A stretch of 64,000 nucleotides of DNA. It comes from Pseudomonas matsuisoli. Lineage in GTDB: Bacteria; Pseudomonadota; Gammaproteobacteria; Pseudomonadales; Pseudomonadaceae. This document shows positions 1 through 8,339 of the stretch, one piece after another (position 1 is the stretch's first letter; each line of letters opens with the position of its first letter). The notes below the pieces were generated by a model. That model searched no databases, had not been told where the DNA came from, and was given only the letters and a program-made list of their open reading frames with translations. The position numbers and the translations under genes are program-made. Where the stretch lies: positions 256,174 to 320,173 of the forward strand of contig NZ_BMPO01000005.1 of the NCBI RefSeq assembly GCF_014647635.1, read 5' to 3'.

Positions 1-73
1 CTCCATTGACGGGGTCGAAAATGTTACCGCGAATCACCTCGCGCGCAGGCTGACGCGGGGCTCTGGAGGCGAC

Positions 74-1465
74 ATGGCAAGGTTCACCCACACCGTTGGC
101 GGCCAGATCTATCGGTTCGCCGACCTGAAGGAGGTCATGGCCAAAGCGAGCCCTGCACGGTCGGGCGACTTTTTGGCCGAGATCGCGGCGAATAGCGACG
201 CAGAACGGGTCGCTGCGCAAATGGCCTTGGCGAATATTCCGCTGAAGCATTTCCTTGACGAGGCCGTCATTCCTTATGAAGCGGACGAAGTCACCCGGTT
301 GATTCTCGACACTCACGACGCCGACGCCTTCGCACCGGTCGCTCATCTGACAGTCGGCGGATTTCGCGATTGGCTGCTGGGCGACGACGCGCATGAGGTG
401 AGTTTGAAAGCACTGGCGCCTGGGCTGACGCCCGAAATGGTCGCGGCCGTGTCGAAGATCATGCGCATTCAGGATCTGGTGCTCGTCGCCAACAAGGTGC
501 GGGTGGAAAGCCGGTTCCGCAACACCATCGGCTTGCGGGGGCGTATGTCGACCCGCCTACAACCCAACCATCCAACGGATGATCCGGCCGGCATCGCGGC
601 GAGCATTCTCGATGGGCTGCTCTACGGCAATGGCGATGCGGTGATCGGCATCAACCCCGCCACGGACAGCACCTCCGGCATTTGCGAGCTGTTGAAGATG
701 CTCGATGCCATCGTCCAGCGCTACGAGATCCCGACGCAATCCTGCGTGCTCACGCACGTGACCACGTCGGTGGAGGCCATCAACCGCGGCGCACCCGTGG
801 ACTTGGTGTTCCAATCCATCGCCGGAACGGAGGCGGCCAACGCCAGTTTCGGCATCAGCCTGGCGCTGTTGCAGGAGGGCTACGAAGCCGGCTTGTCACA
901 AAAGCGCGGCACGGTGGGCGAGAACCTCATGTATTTCGAGACGGGCCAGGGCAGCGCGTTGTCTGCCAACGCGCACCATGGTGTCGACCAACAGACGTGC
1001 GAAACCCGCGCCTATGCGGTCGCCCGCCGCTTCAAGCCGCTGCTGGTGAATACGGTGGTCGGGTTCATCGGCCCGGAATACCTCTACAACGGCAAGCAGA
1101 TCATCCGCGCCGGGCTGGAAGATCATTTCTGCGCCAAGCTGCTGGGCGTGCCGATGGGCTGTGACATCTGCTACACGAACCACGCCGAAGCCGACCAAGA
1201 CGATATGGACATGCTGCTCACCTTGCTGGGCACGGCAGGTATCAACTTCATCATGGGCATTCCGGGTTCGGACGACGTGATGCTCAATTATCAAACCACC
1301 TCATTCCATGACGCCCTCTACGTACGCAAAGTGCTCGGCCTGCGACCTGCGCCAGAGTTCGAAGCCTGGTTGGAGCGCATGGACATTCTTCGCCACGCGG
1401 ACGGGACGGTGCAGTTGGGCGAGCAGGTGCCAACGGCGTTCCGCCAGGCATTGGCACAGTTGTAG
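74..1465 (+). CDS. eutB: Ethanolamine ammonia-lyase large subunit EutB
   Basis: Catalytic large subunit of adenosylcobalamin-dependent ethanolamine ammonia-lyase, which converts ethanolamine to acetaldehyde and ammonia in the cytoplasm together with EutC. The 463 residues match the usual EutB length and the N-terminus (MARFTHTVGGQIYRF) is typical. GGAGG lies four bases before the ATG. The frame stays open upstream to the window edge, but the conserved family start is this ATG. eutC follows after a 115-bp gap that holds a palindromic repeat pair. No microcompartment genes are seen, which fits the simple permease-eutB-eutC arrangement of pseudomonads; the permease would lie outside the window. 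Confidence 0.97.
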   Translation: MARFTHTVGGQIYRFADLKEVMAKASPARSGDFLAEIAANSDAERVAAQMALANIPLKHFLDEAVIPYEADEVTRLILDTHDADAFAPVAHLTVGGFRDWLLGDDAHEVSLKALAPGLTPEMVAAVSKIMRIQDLVLVANKVRVESRFRNTIGLRGRMSTRLQPNHPTDDPAGIAASILDGLLYGNGDAVIGINPATDSTSGICELLKMLDAIVQRYEIPTQSCVLTHVTTSVEAINRGAPVDLVFQSIAGTEAANASFGISLALLQEGYEAGLSQKRGTVGENLMYFETGQGSALSANAHHGVDQQTCETRAYAVARRFKPLLVNTVVGFIGPEYLYNGKQIIRAGLEDHFCAKLLGVPMGCDICYTNHAEADQDDMDMLLTLLGTAGINFIMGIPGSDDVMLNYQTTSFHDALYVRKVLGLRPAPEFEAWLERMDILRHADGTVQLGEQVPTAFRQALAQL

Positions 1466-1489
1466 GCCGGAGGAAGCCTGACAAAGCTC

Positions 1490-1560
1490 GCGACTGAAGT
1501 CGCCCCTACAGTAATGAAGCCAGACAGGCGCAGTGATCCTGTGGGGGCGACTTTAGTCGC
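1490..1560. repeat. REP-like inverted pair between eutB and eutC
   Basis: Two 22-base arms at 1490-1511 and 1539-1560 are inverted copies of each other with 20 of 22 matches (core GCGACTGAAGTCGCCCCTAC). The same core recurs in the long inverted pair at 61113-61217. The pair resembles Pseudomonas REP doublets (REPINs). It could form a hairpin in the eutBC transcript and stabilise or attenuate it. Confidence 0.75.
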
Positions 1561-1580
1561 CTGCAATACCTCAGGCACCG

Positions 1581-2453
1581 ATGAAAACGCGGCATAAACC
1601 GATGGGTTCGCACAAACGACAAGCACTGGACAACAAAACCGTGACCTCCACTCCAGACAACGTCACCGAAGGCCCTTGGGACACCTTGCGCACGCTGACG
1701 CCCGCCCGCATCGGCCTCGGCCACGCCGGCACCAGCCTACCGACCGCCGCGCAACTGGATTTCCAGTTTGCCCACGCGCAAGCCCGGGACGCGGTCCATC
1801 TGCCCTTCGATCATGCGTCGTTGGCCGAATCGCTCGAAGCCAAAGGCATGGATTGCTTGCTGCTACACAGCGCAGCAACAGACCGCCACCTGTATCTGCA
1901 ACGCCCGGACCTAGGACGCAAGCTGGATGACGCCTCGGCCACCATGCTGGACGAACAGGCGTCGACACGCGCTGAGCCCTACGATCTCGCCATCGTCATC
2001 GCCGATGGGCTCTCGGCATTAGCCATCCACCGCCACGCTATCCCCTTCGTCGAACGCCTGCTGGAACAGATCGACGGTGAGAACTGGTCGCTCGCGCCCA
2101 TCACGCTGGTGCAGGAAGGCCGTGTGGCTGTTGCAGACGAGATCGGCCAACGCTTGAACGCGCGTATGACGGTCATTCTTATCGGCGAACGTCCGGGGCT
2201 TAGCTCACCGGACAGCCTCGGCCTTTATTTCACATACGGGCCGAAGGTTGGGTTGAATGACGCGCATCGCAATTGCATTTCCAATGTCCGGCTGGAAGGG
2301 CTGAGCTATCCCATGGCCGCGCACCGCCTGCATTACCTCATGCGCGAGGCATGTCGCCGACAGCTGTCTGGCGTGAACCTCAAGGACGACGCCGACATGC
2401 AAACCCTGGCCAGTGAAACCGGAGACACGCTAAGCAACTTCTTATTGCCATAA
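1581..2453 (+). CDS. eutC: Ethanolamine ammonia-lyase small subunit EutC
   Basis: Small subunit of ethanolamine ammonia-lyase, needed with EutB to bind adenosylcobalamin and form the active complex. The recognisable family sequence begins near residue 27 ([18 protein letters not shown]) and continues to the C-terminus; [17 protein letters not shown]-type sequence around residues 200-215 is characteristic. The first 20 or so residues ([14 protein letters not shown]) are not conserved, so the true start may be ATG 1605 or GTG 1641; none of the three has a strong ribosome-binding site. At 290 residues it is within the family range. It follows eutB and is probably co-transcribed despite the repeat between them. 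Confidence 0.93.
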   Translation: MKTRHKPMGSHKRQALDNKTVTSTPDNVTEGPWDTLRTLTPARIGLGHAGTSLPTAAQLDFQFAHAQARDAVHLPFDHASLAESLEAKGMDCLLLHSAATDRHLYLQRPDLGRKLDDASATMLDEQASTRAEPYDLAIVIADGLSALAIHRHAIPFVERLLEQIDGENWSLAPITLVQEGRVAVADEIGQRLNARMTVILIGERPGLSSPDSLGLYFTYGPKVGLNDAHRNCISNVRLEGLSYPMAAHRLHYLMREACRRQLSGVNLKDDADMQTLASETGDTLSNFLLP

Positions 2454-2459
2454 ACGGGT

Positions 2460-2786
2460 GGGAGCGCTTCGGATTCCACCCTAAGCGCCACATCTGACAA
2501 ATCAACGGTGCTGGATAGATCGCATTCGCGGCCAGGGCCGCTCCTACAAAAGGCAATGCGCGCCACCATTCGCGATTAGTGCGATTCGCTTTTCTGTAGG
2601 AGCGGCCTTGGCCGCGAAAACGATATTTCAGCCGCCTCGTTTACAACAGTTGATCCCGGTTGCCGGCCGCGCCTCAGATAAACGACGGGAGTCCTTCGGA
2701 TTCCACCTTAAGCGTCACATCTGACAAATCAACGGTGCCGGATAGATCGCATTCGCGGCCAAGGCCGCTCCTACAAAGGCAATGCG
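2460..2786. repeat. Duplicated 101-bp block with REP-like palindromes
   Basis: The 543-bp stretch between eutC and the next gene has no convincing gene. It holds two near-identical direct copies of about 100 bp at 2460-2560 and 2687-2786 (starting GGGAG..CTTCGGATTCCACC and ending GGCAATGCG). Each copy carries the core TTCGCGGCCaGGGCCGCTCC. A third, inverted copy of the core lies between them at about 2590-2618. The layout is REP, inverted REP, REP, as expected for a mobile non-coding REP/REPIN cluster that duplicated locally. Nothing recognisable is seen from 2787 to 2996. Confidence 0.8.
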
Positions 2787-2996
2787 TGGGGCCCTATCGA
2801 GGTCAAAGAGGATGAACCCTTTGCAGGCTATCCGGTGGTCCCCTATGGCGCGCGCGGAATTGCGCTGGCGCGGCCATTTGAGGCAGCATCTCGGTCTTTC
2901 CGGCCATGCGCCCCAATCGAATAATGCCTCCTGCACGATCTCGTTACGTAAATACGAGACTCCGGGCGGTGTCCTTTCGTCCACATGAGGCCTTCA

Positions 2997-3446
2997 ATGC
3001 GCATCATCCAAGCCACGCCCGAACATCTGGACCTCATCACCCCGATGTTCATCAAGTACCGTGAAGTTTTTGGCGAACCGGCTTATCCAGAGCAATCTCG
3101 AGCGTTTCTGGCAAAACGCCTGGAGCGCGACGAGTCGGTGATCTACCTGGCGCTTGCGGATGACGAAGACCGACCCATGGGCTTCTGCCAGCTCTATCCC
3201 GGCTACTCCTCACTCTCCCTCGAGCGCTTGTGGGTGCTTAACGGCTTGTATGTCGAAGAAGACGCACGCCGCCAGCAGGTCGCCGATCGCCTGTTACAAG
3301 TTGCGCGCAAGATGGCGAAAGAGACGAATGCCGTACGGCTGCGTGTCGCAACTCGAGCAGATAATCTCGCAGCGCGTGCACTTTATGAGTCGATCGGGTT
3401 CGAACAGGACGCCGAATTCGCCAACTACGTACTTCCGCTCGACTAA
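2997..3446 (+). CDS. GNAT-family N-acetyltransferase
   Basis: Predicted cytoplasmic acetyl-CoA-dependent N-acetyltransferase of about 149 residues with the single-domain GNAT fold. The segment LWVLNGLYVEEDARRQQVADRLL matches the beta4/motif A region with a degenerate Q/R-x-x-G-x-G/A acetyl-CoA loop. The C-terminal RALYESIGFEQDAEF is the usual GNAT motif B ending. The start at 2997 is preferred over the in-frame ATG at 2985 because GAGG precedes it at a suitable distance. The substrate cannot be told from sequence. It stands alone between the repeat cluster and a DedA gene 150 bp downstream. Confidence 0.85.
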   Translation: MRIIQATPEHLDLITPMFIKYREVFGEPAYPEQSRAFLAKRLERDESVIYLALADDEDRPMGFCQLYPGYSSLSLERLWVLNGLYVEEDARRQQVADRLLQVARKMAKETNAVRLRVATRADNLAARALYESIGFEQDAEFANYVLPLD

Positions 3447-3597
3447 AGGCTATTTTCGCTTCGCCAAGAAGGCGGTCGAGCGATTTGCGGAGCACGCGGA
3501 TCGGCATACTGAACAGGCACCTTCGAGGACGCGAAGAGTGCCCCGACAGCTGCTTCACAGCGGCGAACGCACACCACCAATCTGGAGCCTCCTAGCG

Positions 3598-4257
3598 ATG
3601 GAATTCGCCCCACTCGACATCATTCTGCACCTGGACACCTACCTCGAAACCCTGATCGCGCAATACGGCAACTGGATCTACTTGATTCTGTTCGCGGTGA
3701 TCTTCTGTGAGACAGGCCTTGTCGTAACGCCCTTCCTGCCAGGTGATTCGCTGCTCTTCATCGCAGGCGGCATGGCGGCAATCGGCGGTATGGACCTTGG
3801 GTTACTGATGGCGTGCCTGGTTGCAGCGGCCATCCTGGGCGACAGCACCAACTACGTGATCGGACGAACGTGCGGCAAGCGCCTGTTCTCCAACCCCGAT
3901 TCGAAGATCTTCCGCCGTGATTACCTACTGCAAACCGAAGCCTTTTATCTCAGGCACGGCGGCAAAACCGTGACGCTGGCGCGCTTCCTGCCCATCCTGC
4001 GGACCTTCGCCCCCTTCGTGGCTGGCCTTGGGCATATGCATTACCCGCGCTTTTTCTTCTTCAGCGTCGCTGGCACGCTGCTGTGGGTGTGTGGCCTGAC
4101 CACGCTCGGATACTTCTTCGCCAACATCCCGATCATCCGGGAACACCTGACGTTGTTGATCCTCGCCGTCATCGCCATTTCGCTCGCACCGGTCGTCGTT
4201 GGTGCTATCCGTCAACGCCAGCGCAGCCGCGCCGTGCGGGCCGCCTCAGGCAGCTGA
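3598..4257 (+). CDS. DedA family inner-membrane protein
   Basis: Integral membrane protein of 219 residues in the DedA/VTT (SNARE-associated Golgi) family. Members are linked to undecaprenyl-phosphate or phospholipid recycling and membrane homeostasis. The family signature is clear: ETGLVVTPFLPGDSLLF near residues 38-54 (the E and the PGD are conserved), the GDSTNYVIGR segment, and the F-x-RF-x-P-x-x-R-T-FAP-x-x-AG motif in the second half. Several hydrophobic segments span the membrane. The frame is open further upstream, but that part is not DedA-like, so ATG 3598 with GGAG ten bases before it is the start. It ends seven bases before mtfA. Confidence 0.92.
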   Translation: MEFAPLDIILHLDTYLETLIAQYGNWIYLILFAVIFCETGLVVTPFLPGDSLLFIAGGMAAIGGMDLGLLMACLVAAAILGDSTNYVIGRTCGKRLFSNPDSKIFRRDYLLQTEAFYLRHGGKTVTLARFLPILRTFAPFVAGLGHMHYPRFFFFSVAGTLLWVCGLTTLGYFFANIPIIREHLTLLILAVIAISLAPVVVGAIRQRQRSRAVRAASGS

Positions 4258-4263
4258 CGGACA

Positions 4264-5103
4264 ATGTGGTCACTCACCGAATGGCGTAAGCGCCGCTTCC
4301 TCGAACGCAATGCGATAGACCCGGCGCTTTGGCAGCGGATCAAAGACCGCTTGCCCATTTTGGACGGCCTGAGTGACCACGAACTGACGCGTTTGCAGGA
4401 ACAAAGCCTGCTGTTTTTGCGGGACAAGACCATCAGTGCGCTGCCAGGCGTCAATCTCGACGACGAAGCCCTGTTGATCATTGCTGCGCAAGCACAGCTC
4501 CCGTTGCTCAATCTGCCCGACCTGAACTGGTATGCGGGATTTCATGAAATGGTCATCTATCCCGACGATTTCGTCAGCCCGCAGAAATATCGCGACGACG
4601 CCGGCATCGAGCACAGCTGGGACGACGAGCGCAGCGGCGAGGCTTGGCAACAGGGGCCGGTCATTATGGCTTGGCCCGGCATTCAACAGAGCGGGGATTG
4701 GGACGGCTTCAATCTCGTCATCCACGAATTGAGCCACAAACTCGACATGCTCGAAGGCAGTGCCAATGGGCTGCCTCCTCTGCATTCGGACATGCGCATT
4801 CAATCCTGGGCGAACGCCATGCAGACCGCCTATGACGCGCTGGAAGCGCAGATAGAGACCGATCCAGATGCCGAACCGCCCATCGACCCCTACGCCGCGG
4901 AAGACCCAGCAGAGTTCTTCGCGGTGACGAGTGAATACTTCTTCACCGCGCCAGATGTGCTGCATCACGCCTACCCCGAGGTGTACGCCCAGCTTCAACA
5001 GTTCTATCGCCAGGACCCACTCGCTCGACTGCGATGTTTACAGCAGGGACATCCCGCGTATGCACAGGAACCCGCCACGGCTGACGATGGTCTTGGTAGC
5101 TAG
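4264..5103 (+). CDS. mtfA: Zinc-dependent peptidase, MtfA (M90) family
   Basis: Soluble M90 metallopeptidase of 279 residues. In E. coli MtfA binds the repressor Mlc and influences the glucose phosphotransferase system; that role is not established for pseudomonads. The zinc motif HELSH (H154, E155, H158, followed by KLD) is intact, and the downstream DPAEFFAVTSEYFF segment supplies the usual third ligand region. The N-terminus (MWSLTEWRKRRFLERNAID) is typical. It begins seven bases after the DedA gene and may be co-transcribed with it. ppa follows with its own promoter-like -10 element. Confidence 0.92.
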   Translation: MWSLTEWRKRRFLERNAIDPALWQRIKDRLPILDGLSDHELTRLQEQSLLFLRDKTISALPGVNLDDEALLIIAAQAQLPLLNLPDLNWYAGFHEMVIYPDDFVSPQKYRDDAGIEHSWDDERSGEAWQQGPVIMAWPGIQQSGDWDGFNLVIHELSHKLDMLEGSANGLPPLHSDMRIQSWANAMQTAYDALEAQIETDPDAEPPIDPYAAEDPAEFFAVTSEYFFTAPDVLHHAYPEVYAQLQQFYRQDPLARLRCLQQGHPAYAQEPATADDGLGS

Positions 5104-5120
5104 CGTTCAATCAATGGGCC

Positions 5121-5126
5121 TATAAT
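5121..5126 (+). promoter_or_regulatory. Candidate -10 element for ppa
   Basis: A perfect TATAAT lies 38 bases before the ppa start codon, just after the mtfA stop. No good -35 hexamer is found 16-18 bases upstream, so this is only a plausible sigma-70 -10 box. AGGGAG before the ppa ATG is the ribosome-binding site. Confidence 0.45.
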
Positions 5127-5163
5127 CGCGCCCACTTTTCGGATCCAATTCAGGGAGTCGCCC

Positions 5164-5691
5164 ATGAGCTACAGCAAGATCCCGGCCGGCAAGGACCTGC
5201 CTAACGACATCTACGTCGCTATCGAGATCCCGGCCAACCACGCGCCGATCAAGTATGAAATCGATCACGACACCGATTGCCTGTTCGTCGATCGCTTCAT
5301 GGCCACCCCGATGTTCTATCCGGCCAACTACGGGTTCATCCCGCACACCCTGGCTGACGACGGCGATCCACTGGATGTATTGGTTGTGACTCCATATCCG
5401 GTCGCACCCGGTTCGGTTATCCGCGCTCGTCCTATCGGCGTATTGCACATGACCGACGAAGCCGGTGGCGACGCCAAATTGATCGCCGTTCCGCACGACA
5501 AGCTGACGACGATCTACAAAGACGTTCAGGAATACACCGACCTGCCGCCGCTACTGATCGAACAGATCAAGCACTTCTTCGAGAACTACAAAGACCTCGA
5601 AAAAGGCAAGTGGGTGAAAGTCGAAGGCTGGGGCAACGCTGACGCGGCCCGCGCCGAGATTACCAAGGCCGTTGCGGCTTACCAGAAGTAA
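5164..5691 (+). CDS. ppa: Inorganic pyrophosphatase (family I)
   Basis: Soluble family I inorganic pyrophosphatase, which hydrolyses pyrophosphate to phosphate and pulls biosynthetic reactions forward. The 175-residue length is normal. The signature DGDPLDVLV (the catalytic aspartates) is present near residues 66-74, as are [11 protein letters not shown] upstream and the conserved K-x-x-Y-K region further on. It is flanked by a candidate -10 box and a strong intrinsic terminator, so it is probably monocistronic. Confidence 0.98.
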   Translation: MSYSKIPAGKDLPNDIYVAIEIPANHAPIKYEIDHDTDCLFVDRFMATPMFYPANYGFIPHTLADDGDPLDVLVVTPYPVAPGSVIRARPIGVLHMTDEAGGDAKLIAVPHDKLTTIYKDVQEYTDLPPLLIEQIKHFFENYKDLEKGKWVKVEGWGNADAARAEITKAVAAYQK

Positions 5692-5708
5692 GCCAGCGAC
5701 ACCTCCGA

Positions 5709-5733
5709 AAGCCGGCCACAAGCCGGCTTTTTT
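5709..5733 (+). terminator. Intrinsic terminator of ppa
   Basis: An 8-bp perfect stem (AAGCCGGC / GCCGGCTT) with a five-base loop is followed directly by a T run, 18 bases after the ppa stop codon. Confidence 0.9.
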
Positions 5734-5800
5734 ATGCGTAAAAACCGGCACTTCGGATGAAAGCCCCCCCGCTTTCGAGGCCGACGCCTTTGTTAGACGT

Positions 5801-7237
5801 CTAGATTAAACCCGCCGTGAGTGCTTTGAGCGTAGCCGCAGCCCGCGTGGTGCACTCGAGCTTGCGGAAGATGCTCTCGACGTGAGTTCGAACGGTGCTT
5901 GGGCTGATATCGAGCAGTCGCGCGGCCTCCTTATTGCTGGCACCCAAGCTGATTTCCCGCAAAACGTCGATTTCCCGCGGTGACAGGACTCCACCGGCAG
6001 GAGCCGTCTGTAATGCAGGGGTTAAACCCGAGTCTGCGGCAAGGACGGATTCCACGACTTCCGAGTCGAAGCAGCCGGCACGTACATCGTCTCGAAGAAT
6101 CGCAGCGGCCTGTTGCCGCGTATACGCAGGCCTCCATGGTCGGGCTTCGAGCAACGTCTGATAGGCGACCGCTGTGGCCAGGATCCTTTGCATGAGGGAA
6201 AGTGCGGCACCGCCAACCCCACGAAAGTAACCGCTACCATCGAGGCGCTCGAAGGCGTACGACCCCAAATCACCCGCAGTGCTAAGGCCAGGAATCTGCC
6301 GAGCGGCCCGGGACGTCCAATAGGGCATGAGCCTCAACTGCTCCCATTGGTGAATGGAGAGCCGGTCAGGCGAGGTTTCCCAAAGCCGGTTGGGCAATGC
6401 TGCCCTGCCCAAGCCATGCAAGAGTGCGGCCTCATGCAGCAGATCTCGATCCTTAGGCTGCAGCCCCAGCGTTTCGGCGCATCGGGCAGCGCGTTGCGCG
6501 ACCTGCCGCGAGTGACCCGCAAGCCAGGGCAACTTGAGCTCGACCACGTCGGCCAATAACGTCGATTGCACGGTTGTCACGTGAGAAGTGAACGAAAAAT
6601 CCCATTCACTGACTTTCGGAGGCGTAACGGCCAATTTGTCCAGCCACGACTCGCCGAACCTGACGGCAAGCATCGCCAGGTCCGCTGGGTACTTACATCC
6701 CGCTTGGTCGCGCAAGAACGCGAAGGCGCCGGTACGGCCGCGCGTATTGGCAAGGATTTCAAGGTCGCTTGCGACGTTCGCGTAATGGGCTACGCGCGCG
6801 ATCAGTCCACCGCCAAGCCCGCCCGGTGATCCGCTACCGTCGTGACGCTCGAAGATATGACGCAACGCGGAAATCACGTCCGACGGCATTCCTAGATTCG
6901 CCGCCACATCGCCTGAAATTTCGCAGTGGATGATTGCCAGTGGAAGGATCAAAGCCTGGGTCTGTGCGTCCATGGGTGGCAATGTCTGCGCCATCATCGC
7001 CTCGCGCGCTGCGACATCGTCTCCTAAGAGTTCGGCGAATCCCGTGGCATTAGCCGTGCAGCCCGACCAACGTAATAGAGCAACCGCGCGGGCATGATTT
7101 TGCGCGACGCCGTCCGCGCCATCCGCTTGCGCCAGCCAACCAGCCAGGCAAGCGGTACGGCGAGAGTGATCCGTGGCGCGCCCCATACTGAGATCGCCCA
7201 CAAAGGCCAATGCGAGAATGGCATCCAATAGTTGCAT
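5801..7237 (-). CDS. Degenerate HD-GYP domain protein with LuxR-type HTH
   Basis: Predicted cytoplasmic regulator of about 478 residues. The first part (from MQLLDAILALAF) and the middle resemble tandem HD/HD-GYP phosphohydrolase domains, with RHDGSGSPGGL and a later RLDGSGYFRGVGG. The C-terminal 60 residues are a LuxR helix-turn-helix (LSPREIDVLREISLGASNKEAARLLD). In canonical HD-GYP enzymes the metal site has LLHDIGK and HHE; here these read LLHGLGR and AFE, so cyclic-di-GMP hydrolysis is doubtful and a sensing role is more likely. The start is uncertain: ATG 7237 is favoured, but the frame is open to 7507. It is divergent from the alpha/beta hydrolase. Confidence 0.8.
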   Translation of the reverse strand: MQLLDAILALAFVGDLSMGRATDHSRRTACLAGWLAQADGADGVAQNHARAVALLRWSGCTANATGFAELLGDDVAAREAMMAQTLPPMDAQTQALILPLAIIHCEISGDVAANLGMPSDVISALRHIFERHDGSGSPGGLGGGLIARVAHYANVASDLEILANTRGRTGAFAFLRDQAGCKYPADLAMLAVRFGESWLDKLAVTPPKVSEWDFSFTSHVTTVQSTLLADVVELKLPWLAGHSRQVAQRAARCAETLGLQPKDRDLLHEAALLHGLGRAALPNRLWETSPDRLSIHQWEQLRLMPYWTSRAARQIPGLSTAGDLGSYAFERLDGSGYFRGVGGAALSLMQRILATAVAYQTLLEARPWRPAYTRQQAAAILRDDVRAGCFDSEVVESVLAADSGLTPALQTAPAGGVLSPREIDVLREISLGASNKEAARLLDISPSTVRTHVESIFRKLECTTRAAATLKALTAGLI

Positions 7238-7405
7238 GGTGGCGGCACCCGACCCACGAACAGATGACACGTTGCAGACGATAACAGCACAGAACGCTGG
7301 AAGGCGCATCGGATGGTCAACCGATACCAGCGTTAGGTCCCTGTCGCAATACTGGCTCCCAAGCACGACTTTCCGTGCTCGAGAAACGGACTGAGGAGTT
7401 TGATT

Positions 7406-8164
7406 ATGAAACGTCATTTTATTGCAGCTGCCTTGCTTTCTCTTGGTTTGGCAACAGGTTTTTCTAGCGTAGCTACCGCCGCTCAACGGTCGGTAGTCAT
7501 TGTGCATGGGGCCTTTGCCGACGGCTCGGACTGGGCCAAGGTAATCGCCCTGCTACAGGAAAAAGGGGTACAGGCTCAAGCCGTGCAAAACCCTCTGGAA
7601 TCGCTAGCGGGTGACGTGGCCGCCACCAATCGCGCTATCGATAACCAGCAGGGTGAGGTCGTTCTCGTGGGCCACTCTTGGGGCGGTACCGTGATCACCG
7701 AGGCCGGCAACCATAAGAAAGTGTCAGAGCTGGTCTACGTCGCAGCATTCGCACCCGACGAAGGCCAGTCCGTCGAAAGCTTGACCAAAGGCAAGCCCTC
7801 CGCGCCGGGCTCCGCCAGTATCAAAGCAGATCGCCACGGCTGGCTCAGCTTATCTCCCCAAGGCATTGCACAGGACTTTGCCCAGGATGTGCCCGCGCCG
7901 CAAGCGCGTGTAATGGCGGCAACCCAAGGTCCGATAAAGGCGAGCGCCTTTGCAGAGGAAGTGTCCGTGGCCGCCTGGAAGACCAAGCCCTCACGGTTCA
8001 TCGTGAGTGAGCAGGACCGCATGATTCTGCCTGCGCTTCAACATGAAATGGCAAGCCGGATAGGCGCGCAGGTGACGTCGCTGCCCACCAGTCATGTACC
8101 TCAGCAATCACGCCCGGCAGATGTCGCCAAGGTAATCCTGGAGGCGGTGGCTGACGAGCGCTGA
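7406..8164 (+). CDS. Exported alpha/beta hydrolase
   Basis: Predicted secreted or periplasmic esterase-like alpha/beta hydrolase of 252 residues. An N-terminal signal peptide (MKRHFIAAALLSLGLATGF, then cleavage near ATAA) precedes the hydrolase core. HGAFADGSDW is the oxyanion-hole region, GHSWGG carries the nucleophile serine, and SEQD..MI and TSHVP near the end supply the aspartate and histidine of the triad. GAGGAG lies seven bases before ATG 7406; a TTG two codons upstream is less likely. The substrate is unknown; the closest familiar proteins are the salicylate-esterase/hydroxynitrile-lyase type. Confidence 0.88.
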   Translation: MKRHFIAAALLSLGLATGFSSVATAAQRSVVIVHGAFADGSDWAKVIALLQEKGVQAQAVQNPLESLAGDVAATNRAIDNQQGEVVLVGHSWGGTVITEAGNHKKVSELVYVAAFAPDEGQSVESLTKGKPSAPGSASIKADRHGWLSLSPQGIAQDFAQDVPAPQARVMAATQGPIKASAFAEEVSVAAWKTKPSRFIVSEQDRMILPALQHEMASRIGAQVTSLPTSHVPQQSRPADVAKVILEAVADER

Positions 8165-8339
8165 TGGCCATCCCGCGAAACAAGTTGCATGCCATCGCCG
8201 CGCAACCGAATGAGCACACGGATGTGCCTTTTCGCCGAAACATCATTGGTAGATGACTCGCGTCAGCATCAGCGCCACCACCATGATCTATCTTTTGAGT
8301 GGAACGCGCCCCCGGAGGCACGCCCATTCAGGAGGTTTT

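Noticed and set aside
1-73. EutB extended to the window start
   Set aside because: The frame is open but the conserved N-terminus and GGAGG place the start at 74; the first bases probably hold the end of an upstream gene that cannot be identified.
3154-3597. N-terminal extension of the DedA protein by about 148 residues
   Set aside because: The upstream part of the open frame overlaps the acetyltransferase gene out of frame and is not membrane-like; ATG 3598 begins the conserved protein.
5801-7237. Active cyclic-di-GMP phosphodiesterase call
   Set aside because: Key metal-binding residues of the HD and HHE motifs are replaced, so enzyme activity should not be assumed.
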